Shown here in pieces: positions 39,369 to 48,076 of a DNA stretch of 64,000 bases (its first letter is position 1; each line of letters begins with the position of its first letter). The stretch covers positions 62,001-126,000 of the forward strand of contig NZ_LN907858.1 of assembly GCF_001460635.1 (NCBI RefSeq), written 5' to 3'. The stretch is from Helicobacter typhlonius (GTDB lineage: Bacteria > Campylobacterota > Campylobacteria > Campylobacterales > Helicobacteraceae). Below the pieces are notes generated by a model. It was not told the DNA's origin, searched no databases, and saw only the letters and a program-made list of their open reading frames with translations. Made by a program: the position numbers and the translations under genes.

Positions 39369-39513
39369 TTTTTAACCTCCATAAAGATGCAAAGGCAGCT
39401 AGTATTTAAGTCGCGTATTGTATCCCAAAAAGTAAAATGTAGCAATTTTGGAGCATTTTTTGCTAGAGCAGACGCAAAAATACAATTTTATTGGGATAAA
39501 TAAGGAGTGTGAT

Positions 39514-40080
39514 TTGCGTATAGAATCAAGTATGCCTCAAATATCAAATCCGACAAATTACGCTAAGGGCGGCGAAAACGCGCAAAATGTGATACAAAAC
39601 AATAAACAGCAGAGTGCAGATTCACAAAAAAGCACACAAAATGCGGAGAATCGGGCACAAGGCAAACAAGATATAGGTGGCAGAGAGGATATAGATTCAG
39701 CGGATGAGATTAGCGGTGTGCATTCTGCTGGGGCAGTGGATAGATTAGAATCTTCTACACGTATTACGCATTTAGAGGGTGATAAAACTCGCATTACTTA
39801 TGGGCTAAAAGTCATTGAGCTAATGAGCGACCAAGAGTATCAAGCATTTTTGTGGGCTACGCAGGATTTGAGTGAGAGTGAAAAAATCCTTATGGCGCAG
39901 AGTTTATACCGCTTCACTGCGTTTTATCAGGGTAAAGATTCTGCAGATGATACACAACTTGATGTGCAAAAACTCAACGCGCACAAGGCTTTTGGCGTGG
40001 AGCATTCGATGATAGAGGATTTTATTCAGCGCTATAAAAACGCGTATGGCAAGCTTATGCAGACGCAGTTTGAGGGCTAA
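39514..40080 (+). CDS. Hypothetical Gln/Ser/Asn-rich protein
   Basis: I place the start at TTG 39514 because AAGGAG lies six bases before it; a longer frame from 39448 has no ribosome site, and the first ATG, at 39532, is too far from it. The 188-residue product has a low-complexity first half rich in Gln, Asn and Ser. The more ordered second half contains RITYGLKVIELMSDQEYQAFLWATQDLSESEKILMAQS-type helices, given here as its general character. No signal peptide and no family I recognise. The composition of the second half suggests a small helical cytoplasmic protein. Confidence 0.5.
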   Translation: MRIESSMPQISNPTNYAKGGENAQNVIQNNKQQSADSQKSTQNAENRAQGKQDIGGREDIDSADEISGVHSAGAVDRLESSTRITHLEGDKTRITYGLKVIELMSDQEYQAFLWATQDLSESEKILMAQSLYRFTAFYQGKDSADDTQLDVQKLNAHKAFGVEHSMIEDFIQRYKNAYGKLMQTQFEG

Positions 40081-40290
40081 AGTGGCGCATAGGCTAAGAT
40101 TCTAAAATGATTATTGTGTATAAAATCTGCAAAAGCACGGATTTTATACACTAAAAAAGCAAAATGGATTTTGCAAGCAAATTTGTAAGATTTGTAGGCT
40201 AAAACGAGGCAAACTTGACTTTTTAGTGCTTTTTGCATAAAATTGCGGGCTTTATTTGCTTCGCTAGATTCACGAGTTTTAGCTTCAATA

Positions 40291-40368
40291 AGTCAGGGTA
40301 GCTCAGCTGGTTAGAGCGCTGGTCTCATAAGCCGGAGGTCGGGAGTTCAAGTCTCCCCTTTGACACCA
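40291..40368 (+). tRNA. tRNA with CAU anticodon, probably tRNA-Met (elongator)
   Basis: A complete cloverleaf: acceptor GTCAGGG pairs with the 3' CTTTGAC (two G-U pairs), the D-arm is GCTCAGCTGGTTAGAGC, the anticodon loop CTCATAA gives CAU, and the T-arm is GGGAGTTCAAGTCTCCC. Genomic CCA is encoded. It lacks the initiator features, so it is elongator Met, or tRNA-Ile2 with a lysidine-modified CAU. Confidence 0.92.
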
Positions 40369-40388
40369 TATCTAAAAGGCTTTCTATA

Positions 40389-41298
40389 ATGTTATACACT
40401 CCTCCTAAACTCTATGTTGTCGTCCCTTGTTTTAATGAAGAAGATGTGATTACGCAGACTTTAAATCGACTTTTACATAAACTTCATACAATGATAGAAT
40501 CTACTTTGATTGCGCCCCAAAGTGCGATAGTGTGTATCGATGATGGCAGTAGCGATGGCACTTGGCAACAAATAAATCAATTTTCACCCCCCCCCCACTT
40601 GCGCTAAAAGCAAAGAATCTTCTTTATCTCTTATCTCTCTTAAACTTTCACGCAATTTTGGACATTAAAAATATGTTTGATGAGTTTATTGCAAAATATA
40701 AGGCAGGTAACGACATTGTGCTAGGTATTCGCAACAATCGCAACACAGATTCTTTATTTAAAAAATATAGTGCCTCTTTGTTCTATGATTTTATGAATCT
40801 TATGGGGACAAAGGTTATTAAAATCACGCTGATTATCGGTTGTTGAGCACTCGGGCATTGCAGTTATTAACCCAATACAAAGAAAGCAATTTATTTTTAC
40901 GCGGTGTGATTATGGATATGGGGTTAAAAATTGATAAAGTATATTTTGATGTGAAACCTCGCAGCGGTGGCGAAAGTAAATATACATTGAAAAAAATGTG
41001 CTCCTTTGCGCTTAATAGCATTACAAGTTTTTCTGTTGCACCCTTGCGGCTAGTTAGCACTATGGGAATTACTTTTTTCTGTCTTGCTTTTCTTTTTCTA
41101 GGCTATGTGCTGTATGCGAAATTTTGGGCAAATCAAGCGATTGTGGGCTGGGCTTCTACGGCGATATTGCTTTGTTTCTTTAGCGGGATTCAGCTTTTAA
41201 GCCTTGGCATTATCGGGGAGTATATTGGCAAGATTTATGCCGAATCTAAAAGGTGTCCGCGTTATGTGATTGAAGAAGTGCAAACAAAACAAACTTAG
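40389..41298 (+). pseudogene. GT2-family glycosyltransferase (GtrB/DPM1-like) with poly-C tract, degraded
   Basis: The start MLYTPPKLYVVVPCFNEED and IDDGSSDGTW are the GT2 nucleotide-sugar site, and the end carries the two C-terminal membrane helices of GtrB-like enzymes (VSTMGITFFCLAFLFLGYVL and LLSLGIIGEYIGKIY). Between them the frame changes several times: at a C10 tract (40587-40596), again before LKLSRNFGH, at a deletion near 40668, and at an A run near 40830. The deletion removes the residues that should follow FGH, including the DxD metal site. Its arms share GACAT. The enzyme would have charged undecaprenyl phosphate with a sugar. It cannot be active as written. Confidence 0.85.
40587..40596. 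repeat. C10 homopolymer in glycosyltransferase gene
   Basis: Ten consecutive C residues lie inside the coding region, right where the frame is lost. C11 would continue the reading frame a little further. Poly-C or poly-G tracts of this length are typical contingency loci in Campylobacterota surface-structure genes. Confidence 0.75.
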
Positions 41299-41351
41299 CG
41301 CATTGGTTTGGGGCAAAGACAAGTTTTGCCGTGTTTGGGAAAGCTCTTACA

Positions 41352-41594
41352 CTAAATGCTTAAATACACTGCAAGTGTGGTGATAATAAACCCTGCTCCC
41401 AAAACACCAAAGGCAGACTTGCGTTTGCCTTTGCAAAATGAAGTAATAATCAAGCCAGAGAGATAAAAAAGTAGCATTGAGATACCAAAGCCAATGGCAA
41501 TCATATCAAAAAAAGAGAACTTGAAACCCCTAGCTCGTATTTTGTGCATAAGCATTAAGATTCCATATAAACCCCTATCTACTACGCGTATCAT
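41352..41594 (-). CDS. Small membrane protein, unknown
   Basis: An 80-residue frame with two hydrophobic helices (about residues 32-51 and 62-79) separated by a basic CKGKRK turn. This resembles a two-helix inner-membrane hairpin. No ribosome site is evident before the ATG at 41594, and internal ATG codons at residues 14 and 16 are alternatives. I do not recognise a family. Convergent with the glycosyltransferase remnant. Confidence 0.4.
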   Translation of the reverse strand: MIRVVDRGLYGILMLMHKIRARGFKFSFFDMIAIGFGISMLLFYLSGLIITSFCKGKRKSAFGVLGAGFIITTLAVYLSI

Positions 41595-41902
41595 TGCTAC
41601 ACCAAAAGTGTGAAATATATATGAAATGCTCTATTTTCACATCTATTTGAGATTTATTTTAAGTGGATTTGATAACATCATCAAAATTATATACTCTAAC
41701 AATAAGAAGTGTTTGCAAAATAAAATCTATGCAAGAAACTATATGGCACAGATGCTATTGTGATAAGTGTAGCAAGATAGGCAAGGTATTGAGTAAAAGA
41801 GTAAAAAATAAATTATTTTTTTACTTTTTTATCTATGCCCTATGAGTTTTATGCAAAAAACGATATAATTCCACTTCTAAATCTTTACAAAAGAGGATAG
41901 GA
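41595..41902. other. Spacer before the NADH dehydrogenase gene
   Basis: This AT-rich spacer holds a hairpin of GTAAAAAATAA and its complement at 41801-41823 followed by T6, and a TATAAT box at 41864-41869 about 34 bases before the downstream ATG. No gene is visible. Confidence 0.4.
41864..41869 (+). promoter_or_regulatory. Sigma-70 -10 box for the NADH dehydrogenase gene
   Basis: A perfect TATAAT precedes the ATG at 41903 by 33 bases, giving a leader of about 25 bases with AGAGGA as ribosome site. As usual in Helicobacter no -35 box is obvious. Confidence 0.45.
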
Positions 41903-43108
41903 ATGAATCCCAAGATTTTGATTGTTGGTGGTGGATATGGAGGCTTACGCACGGCTATGACGCTTCAGGAGAAGCTTGATGTTGAGGCAAATATCACACT
42001 TATTAGCAAGCACGACTATCATTACCAGACCACACTTTTGCACAAAGTTGCTATTGGCACACTTAGTGCGCGCAAATCACGCGTGTATTTTCGTAAGGTT
42101 TTGAATCTCAAAAAAGTGCATTTTATCAAAGATAAGATTTTGTCCTTTGAGCCAGAAAAAAATCGCGTAATAGGTAATGGTGGGGCGTATGAGTATGATT
42201 ATCTTGTTATCGCGCTTGGGTTTAAACCCGATGATTTTGGCATTAAGGGCGTGGATAAATATGCGCACAAGCTCTCTTCGCTCAATGCTGCACTTAAACT
42301 TGATAAAGAGATTGAATATAAATTTAAGGAGTATTGCCACACAAAAAACGCCGATGATTTAAGCATTATCGTTTGTGGCACGGGCTTTACAGGGATTGAG
42401 TTTTCTGCAGAACTCGGCTCGAGGCTTGATGAGCTGTGCCTCATTAGTGGGATCCCACGTGATGTGCCTAAAATTACCTGTATTGGTAGAAGCGATAGAA
42501 TCTTACCGATGTTTAGCAAAAAGGGTAGTGCATTGGCAAAAAAGAAACTTGAGGCTTTTGGTGTAGAGGTTATTTGTGGTGGCGAAGTGCAGGAGTGCCT
42601 AAAAAATGGCGTAATGATTAAGCATAATGGCGAGACAAAGCATATTAAGGGTAATACGATTTTGTGGAGTGCTGGTGTGAAGGGCAATGATAGCGTGGAA
42701 AACTCCTGTTTAGAGAATAAAAAAGGACGCATTAGAGTTGATGAATATTTGCGATGTCCGCAGTATCAAAATATTTATGTGGTTGGGGATTGTGCCTTGG
42801 CGGCTTCACGCGATGTGATACACGCGCCAACTGCGCAGTTAGCAGCGCAAATGGGGGATTATGTGGGCAAGAGTCTTGTTAAGATTCTTAATGGCAAGAC
42901 ACAAAAAAAAGTATTTTCATTTAAGCATCGTGGGACGGTTTGCTCTATCGGGCATACTGATGGCGTGGGTGTTGTTTATAAAAAGAATATTAGCGGTGAG
43001 ATTGCGGCATTTTTGAAAAACTTCATTGAAAATAAGTGGCTTTTTGGTATTGGTGGTGCAAAACTTGTATTTAAGAAGGGGCAATTCCGCTATCGCACGA
43101 GCAATTAG
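41903..43108 (+). CDS. ndh: Type II NADH:quinone oxidoreductase-like FAD protein
   Basis: A 401-residue two-dinucleotide-binding flavoprotein. The FAD site is ILIVGGGYGGLRTAM at the N-terminus, the NAD site lies near CGTGFTGIEFSAEL, and the second FAD motif is NIYVVGDCAL followed by APTAQLAAQMG, a quinone-site segment of NDH-2. The C-terminal amphipathic region would bind the membrane. It would oxidise NADH without pumping protons. Sulfide:quinone reductase is less likely because the catalytic cysteines are missing. Confidence 0.8.
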   Translation: MNPKILIVGGGYGGLRTAMTLQEKLDVEANITLISKHDYHYQTTLLHKVAIGTLSARKSRVYFRKVLNLKKVHFIKDKILSFEPEKNRVIGNGGAYEYDYLVIALGFKPDDFGIKGVDKYAHKLSSLNAALKLDKEIEYKFKEYCHTKNADDLSIIVCGTGFTGIEFSAELGSRLDELCLISGIPRDVPKITCIGRSDRILPMFSKKGSALAKKKLEAFGVEVICGGEVQECLKNGVMIKHNGETKHIKGNTILWSAGVKGNDSVENSCLENKKGRIRVDEYLRCPQYQNIYVVGDCALAASRDVIHAPTAQLAAQMGDYVGKSLVKILNGKTQKKVFSFKHRGTVCSIGHTDGVGVVYKKNISGEIAAFLKNFIENKWLFGIGGAKLVFKKGQFRYRTSN

Positions 43109-43206
43109 AAAATGCTAAGTATCAATGCGATAAATAATTTATGCTTAAAAAACTAAAAGATTCATAATATTTGGCATAGCAAGTAACGAAAATACGCAGC
43201 TTATGA

Positions 43207-43212
43207 TATAAT
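43207..43212 (+). promoter_or_regulatory. Sigma-70 -10 box for purM
   Basis: TATAAT lies 41 bases before the purM ATG, giving a leader of roughly 35 bases that includes the AAGGA ribosome site. Confidence 0.4.
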
Positions 43213-43253
43213 CAAAGCCTTTGTTGCATAATGATGTATTTAAGGAAGCTGTG

Positions 43254-44261
43254 ATGATAAGTTATAAAGATTCTGGTGTGGATATTGATGAAGGAAATGC
43301 GCTTGTAGAGGGATTGAAAGGGATTGTAAAATCGACTTTTGATAGCAATGTGATTGGTGGGATTGGCTCGTTTGCTGGGGCGTATGCAATGCCCCCTCAT
43401 TATAAGAATCCCGTGATTTTAGGTGCGACCGATGGTGTTGGCACAAAGCTAAGACTCGCCATAGATTCACAAAAGTTTGACACGATTGGCATTGACTTGG
43501 TAGCAATGTGCGTGAATGATTTGATTTGTAACTTTGCCGCCCCTATATTTTTTCTCGACTATTACGCGACCGGGAAACTTGATAAGAGTATTGCTCTTAA
43601 AGTAATAGAATCTATTGCGCAGGGTTGTAAAATCGCCGAGTGCGCCCTCATTGGTGGAGAGAGTGCGGAAATGCCCGGAATGTATGCAAAAGATGATTTT
43701 GATTTGGCTGGATTTGCGGTGGGCATTGCCGAGAGGGAGGATATACAAACGCAGCGTGTGAAAGTTGGAGATGTGCTGATTGCCCTAAAGAGTAGCGGGA
43801 TTCACAGCAATGGCTATTCGCTAGTAAGAAAGGTGCTTTTTGAGCATTTGAAAATGTCTTTTACAGAATCTTTTGAAGGACAGAGTCTTATTGAAACATT
43901 ACTCGCGCCTACACGCATTTATGTGCCTCTTTTTAGGGAGATTTGCTCATCGAGTTTGCGTCCATATTTGCACGGCTTGGCTCATATCACAGGGGGCGGC
44001 ATAGTCGAAAATCTCCCTCGCATACTCCCTACTGGGCTTGGTGCTAAGATTGATGAAGCATCACTACAGAGTTTGCCAATTTTTACGCTCCTTGGCAAAT
44101 ATGTAGAAAAAAATGAGATGTATCGTACTTTCAATATGGGAGTTGGTATGATTCTTGCTGTAGATAGCAACAAGGCTGATGAGATGCTCCGTGCTTCAAG
44201 GCCGTTTGATGGGTATATCATCGGTGAAGTGGGTACCCAAAATAGCATTGCTTTTATGTAG
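43254..44261 (+). CDS. purM: Phosphoribosylformylglycinamidine cyclo-ligase
   Basis: PurM (AIR synthetase) closes the imidazole ring in purine synthesis. The start SYKDSGVDIDEGNALV is the family signature, followed by GATDGVGTKLRLA, ALIGGESAEMPGMY and ITGGGIVENLPR. I use the ATG at 43254 with AAGGA seven bases upstream, giving 335 residues; an upstream frame to 43221 lacks support. hpt, a salvage gene, is broken in this window, while this de novo step is intact. Confidence 0.95.
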   Translation: MISYKDSGVDIDEGNALVEGLKGIVKSTFDSNVIGGIGSFAGAYAMPPHYKNPVILGATDGVGTKLRLAIDSQKFDTIGIDLVAMCVNDLICNFAAPIFFLDYYATGKLDKSIALKVIESIAQGCKIAECALIGGESAEMPGMYAKDDFDLAGFAVGIAEREDIQTQRVKVGDVLIALKSSGIHSNGYSLVRKVLFEHLKMSFTESFEGQSLIETLLAPTRIYVPLFREICSSSLRPYLHGLAHITGGGIVENLPRILPTGLGAKIDEASLQSLPIFTLLGKYVEKNEMYRTFNMGVGMILAVDSNKADEMLRASRPFDGYIIGEVGTQNSIAFM

Positions 44262-44288
44262 ATTTCATACAACAAATAGGGGCTACAA

Positions 44289-45116
44289 GTGAGTATAAGG
44301 GATTTTTTTAAAGTTTATTTATTTCCATTCCTAATTGTTTTGAGTGGGCTTGTCGTATATGCTTTCATAGTGATTTTTATGGATAAAGATAATCTTGTTC
44401 TAAGTCAAGATAATTTACGGAAACTTCAATGGCACACAGATGCACACACCGCACAGAATGGAAATATGGGCGATGTGAATGAGGGAGCTTCTAAGCCAAT
44501 AGATACAAATACTATCGCCGCCATAGAAACAAATGAGACAAATACGCACATAGATGCGGCAGAAACGCCTTTAGGTACTGATACGACACAAGTTGCCGAG
44601 GTGGATATACCACAAATGCCGCAAGTTGAGACGATACAGCCAATACCTGCACCAGAGGTTGAGCAACAACCACAACTTGAGCCTGTGCAGGAGGTTTATT
44701 ACGCCAAACATCGTGCAAATATTCGTAATGCCCCATCTTCTGAATCTGTCGTCATCGCGGGTGTGGCAAAGGGAGAAATGCTAGAACTTTTGTCAAATCA
44801 AGGTGAGTGGAGCAAGATAAGGCGGCAAAATGGTGCGGAGGGATATATCGCCTCGCGTCTTATAGACAAAGGAAGTGCAAATACGCAGACTACACACACA
44901 AGCAATGAGAATGCGGCACATAAAGAACTTTATGTAGTCTTGGTGGATTCACTCAATGTGCGTGCGGAGCCTGATAGACGCTCGGATGTGGTTGGTAAGC
45001 TGAACCACAATGAGCGTGTGTATGTGATTGATATACAAGGCGAATGGGCGAAAATCTCACTTGCGAATGGGCGATATGCTTATACCGCGCTACGATTTAT
45101 CACAAAAGCGCAGTAA
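44289..45116 (+). CDS. Membrane-anchored protein with two SH3b domains
   Basis: A 275-residue protein starting at GTG 44289 behind AGGGG. One transmembrane helix (about residues 10-30) is followed by a Thr/Glu/Pro-rich linker and two bacterial SH3 domains (about 136-198 and 211-273). Each shows the ANIRNAPSSES/LNVRAEPDRRS pattern and a closing GEWSKIRR or GEWAKISL. Such domains usually bind peptidoglycan or peptides in the periplasm. No catalytic domain is present. It overlaps aroE by one base. Confidence 0.75.
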   Translation: MSIRDFFKVYLFPFLIVLSGLVVYAFIVIFMDKDNLVLSQDNLRKLQWHTDAHTAQNGNMGDVNEGASKPIDTNTIAAIETNETNTHIDAAETPLGTDTTQVAEVDIPQMPQVETIQPIPAPEVEQQPQLEPVQEVYYAKHRANIRNAPSSESVVIAGVAKGEMLELLSNQGEWSKIRRQNGAEGYIASRLIDKGSANTQTTHTSNENAAHKELYVVLVDSLNVRAEPDRRSDVVGKLNHNERVYVIDIQGEWAKISLANGRYAYTALRFITKAQ

Positions 45117-45952
45117 TGCTTAGATTCTTTGCTGTGTATGGCAATCCCATAGCCCATTCCAAATCCCCGCTTTTACATAATCACGTTTTTACAAAATATG
45201 GACTAAGTGCGTGTTATGGGAGAATCTTGCTTGAAAATGGCGAGGCATTACGCAAAAATTTTGATACATTTGGTTTAAGTGGTGCAAACATCACAATTCC
45301 CTTTAAAGAAAACGCCTATACTCTTTGCGATGAGGTGCGCGGTATTGCACAGGAGATTGGCGCGTGTAATACTTGGGTGCGCGAGAATGAAAGGGTGATT
45401 GGCTACAACACAGATGCGCAGGGATTTTATGAATGTATCAAGGATTATCATATTAAAAATGCGCTAGTTATTGGTGCGGGAGGTGCGGCAAAGGCAGTGG
45501 CAATAGCCCTTAAGGCGCATAATATTCATACAAGCATTATCAATCGCTCTGCGCAAAAACTCACATTTTTTGCTGATAAGGGCTTTGTTTGCTATGTGAG
45601 CGATGAATTTAAACCCAAAGATTCTTATGATATAATCATTAACACCACGAGTGCCGGGCTTGGCGATACGCATTTGCCTTGCCCGAAGCCACTTTTAGAA
45701 TCTCTTTTTGCAAATGCCTCTTACGCCTTTGACCTCATCTATGGCAAACAAACGCCTTTTCTCGCCTTGGCGGCAGATTCTCACCTTATTTGTGATGACG
45801 GCAAGGATATGCTGATTTATCAAGCCGCTATCGCTTTTAAACTCTTTTGCCAAAATATGAGTAGTGCAAATGATGCGAGGGTAAGTGGGACGTACATAGC
45901 AGGTTTAGAATCCACACAAATTGCACAAATTATGAGAGAAGCACTGCTTTAG
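45116..45952 (+). CDS. aroE: Shikimate dehydrogenase
   Basis: AroE reduces 3-dehydroshikimate with NADPH in aromatic amino acid synthesis. Family motifs are YGNPIAHSKSPLLHN, ANITIPFKENA with the catalytic lysine, and GAGGAAKAVAIAL. The product is 278 residues from the ATG at 45116, which overlaps the upstream stop (TAATG). A longer frame from 45044 lies inside the SH3 gene and is not credible. Confidence 0.94.
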   Translation: MLRFFAVYGNPIAHSKSPLLHNHVFTKYGLSACYGRILLENGEALRKNFDTFGLSGANITIPFKENAYTLCDEVRGIAQEIGACNTWVRENERVIGYNTDAQGFYECIKDYHIKNALVIGAGGAAKAVAIALKAHNIHTSIINRSAQKLTFFADKGFVCYVSDEFKPKDSYDIIINTTSAGLGDTHLPCPKPLLESLFANASYAFDLIYGKQTPFLALAADSHLICDDGKDMLIYQAAIAFKLFCQNMSSANDARVSGTYIAGLESTQIAQIMREALL

Positions 45953-46039
45953 CTGAATAATTATTGATTTTTAGCGCCACAAAGCGCACAATGCTGCAAA
46001 ATAGAAACTTTAGATTCTAATCCACGGATAAGATTATGC

Positions 46040-46045
46040 TATAAT
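46040..46045 (+). promoter_or_regulatory. Sigma-70 -10 box for gatC
   Basis: TATAAT stands 21 bases before the gatC ATG, with AAGGAGAG in between, so the leader is about 15 bases. Confidence 0.45.
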
Positions 46046-46066
46046 TACCATTTTTAAGGAGAGAAT

Positions 46067-46345
46067 ATGCAAATTGATGATGCTCTTTTAAGTAAGCTTG
46101 AGCGACTTTCTATGATTCGCATTGATGATAAGAAACGCACACAGACGCAGGAGCAGCTCACAGAAATTGTGGGCTTTGTAGAGAATCTAAGTGCAATAGA
46201 AGTTCCACAGGATTGCTTTAGTGAAGAGTTAAAAACGCCCTTAAGAGAAGATATTCCAAAGGATTCACAAATCGCTAAAGATGTCTTATCTCACGCACCA
46301 AAGGCGCAAGATAACTTTTTTATTGTGCCTAAAATCATCGAATGA
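46067..46345 (+). CDS. gatC: Asp-tRNA(Asn)/Glu-tRNA(Gln) amidotransferase subunit C
   Basis: A 92-residue GatC that stabilises the GatA-GatB amidotransferase. Helicobacter needs it for Gln-tRNA and Asn-tRNA formation. The first helix DDALLSKLERLSMIRID and the end APKAQDNFFIVPKIIE are typical. AAGGAGAG precedes the ATG. It overlaps ung by four bases; gatA and gatB are not next to it. Confidence 0.92.
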   Translation: MQIDDALLSKLERLSMIRIDDKKRTQTQEQLTEIVGFVENLSAIEVPQDCFSEELKTPLREDIPKDSQIAKDVLSHAPKAQDNFFIVPKIIE

Positions 46346-47058
46346 TAATTTCGCTTGATAAGATAAAAATACCAAATGATTGGAAAGAACTCCTTAAAGA
46401 TGAGTTTCTAAGTCCATATTTCGCGCAGATAAAGGCGCATTATATGGAGGCTCTACAAAAGGGTGAGGTCGTGTATCCTAAACCCTCACAACTCTTTGCT
46501 GCCTTTGCTTTAACACCCTTAGATGCGCTTAAAGTCGTCATACTCGGGCAAGACCCATATCACGGCAGTGAGATGATAAATGGAATCCTCATGCCTCAAG
46601 CTATGGGCTTAAGCTTTAGTGTGCCTTGTGGTGTGAGAATCCCGCCCTCATTACAAAATATTTACAAGGAATTAGCCCTTAGTCTTCATATTACACCACC
46701 CACACACGGGGATTTGAGCGGCTGGGCGAAACAAGGTGTTTTACTCCTTAATAGCATTTTATCGGTTAGGGCAAATGCACCCGCTTCACATAAGTATTTT
46801 GGCTGGGAGATTTTTACCGATGGCGTGATTAAAGCATTATCCGCACATAAGGAACATTTGGTATTTATGTTGTGGGGAAATTATGCAAAGAAAAAGGCAG
46901 TATTCATTGACAACACGAAGCACAAAATCATCACTGCACCGCACCCAAGCCCTCTTGCGCAGGGTTTTGTGGGGAGCAATGTATTTGTAGAGGCAAATGA
47001 GTATCTCTTGGCACACGCAAAAGAGCCTATTGCGTGGGAGGCTTTGGATAGAAACTAA
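46342..47058 (+). CDS. ung: Uracil-DNA glycosylase
   Basis: A 238-residue family 1 uracil-DNA glycosylase. The water-activating motif is VILGQDPYHG near residue 70 and the DNA-intercalation motif is APHPSPLAQG near residue 205. It removes uracil arising from cytosine deamination. The start overlaps the gatC stop (ATGA). Confidence 0.95.
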   Translation: MIISLDKIKIPNDWKELLKDEFLSPYFAQIKAHYMEALQKGEVVYPKPSQLFAAFALTPLDALKVVILGQDPYHGSEMINGILMPQAMGLSFSVPCGVRIPPSLQNIYKELALSLHITPPTHGDLSGWAKQGVLLLNSILSVRANAPASHKYFGWEIFTDGVIKALSAHKEHLVFMLWGNYAKKKAVFIDNTKHKIITAPHPSPLAQGFVGSNVFVEANEYLLAHAKEPIAWEALDRN

Positions 47059-48076
47059 AAATCTCTAAAATTATGCCACCAATAAATCGTGCTTTTGCCA
47101 CAAATAAGACAGATTCTAAAGTTTTTATTATCGTTAGAATTTGCACTTTATGTAAAATCAGATTCTAAAGCTTTTTTAAAGGAATGGGAGTAAAAATATT
47201 TTGGGAATCTACACGCATTAACCTTAAAAAATCATTAAACACACTCTCACACACTTTTCTTTTTTATCCCTTAAAAACATTTTATCTTGTCTCTAGTCTT
47301 TGTCTATCATTTCTCTATTCATTGCTTTTGCTTAGAGCTTTTTTAAAACTTTGGAAATTAATTTCCACACATATTAGATTCTAATATAAGGGAAAAGGTA
47401 ATATAAGATTCTCTTTATAGTAATTTTATTTGTAATAGAATCTGTGTTATTATATTTCAGCTAGAATATTTTATAAAGCTTAAAAAAACTTTTTGCCTTG
47501 AAGTATAAAATTTATAATGCTTTTAAGTATGTGCCAAAGTGGCATAAGATTTAAGAAAAATTTTGATATGAAGTTTCTTTAATTTTGTATTGAAGTATGA
47601 AGCTTGAAATGCTCTTAAGTTTGTGGCAAAGTTGTATTCAATTTAAGTGAAATTGTTAGTCTATGATTTTGTATTGAATTTGAAGCAAAGTTGATATGAA
47701 ATTATAGATTCTTTTTGCACTTTAAGTTTATAAATTTTGCTATGAAGTTAAGAGATGATTTTGTTCTATGATATGTGATTACTTTTTTATCATTTTTGCA
47801 AAAATTTAAGCTCAAATTCTTGCAAAAAATGACTTTTTGGCATTTTACCTATCTCAAAGCCCCTTGCATAAGGCATTCTTTATCTTTTTATGCACATAAA
47901 AAGGGTTATCCTGCACATTTGCATTTTTTCTTATTTTTGAAGCATATTTAAGGGATATTTTTTTATGATTTTTTGCAGAAAAAAAGTCAAAAGTCTTTAT
48001 AAAATTTTGCTAGAATCCTTTGAGTGAAGTTTTGTATTTTTGTAGTTTTCTTTGGTTAGAACCAAAGGATTTTTTT
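47059..48076. other. AT-rich gene-free stretch preceding the relaxase remnant
   Basis: No gene can be supported over this kilobase. A 66-codon hydrophobic frame at 47184-47384 has its ribosome-site-like AAAGGA touching the ATG and is probably spurious. Degenerate tandem repeats fill 47498-47760. Near 47800-47850 TTTTGCAAAAA-type words recur. The position directly before a relaxase is where an oriT or plasmid origin would be expected. Confidence 0.45.
47498..47760. repeat. Three degenerate tandem repeats of about 85-92 bases
   Basis: Units begin with TTGAAGTAT or TTGAATTTGAAG at 47498, 47590 and 47674. The first two share an order of words: TTGAAGTAT, AATGCT, TTAAGT, TGTG, CAAAGT and ATTTAAG. 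The third is more diverged. Spacings of 92 and 84 bases fit an iteron-like or decayed direct-repeat array. Confidence 0.45.

Noticed and set aside
41663-41845. 60-codon frame before the NADH dehydrogenase gene
   Set aside because: It starts with a non-ATG codon, ends in the AT-rich hairpin and looks random.
47184-47384. 66-codon hydrophobic frame before the relaxase
   Set aside because: The AAAGGA touches the ATG without spacing, the composition is that of AT-rich spacer, and no homology is apparent.
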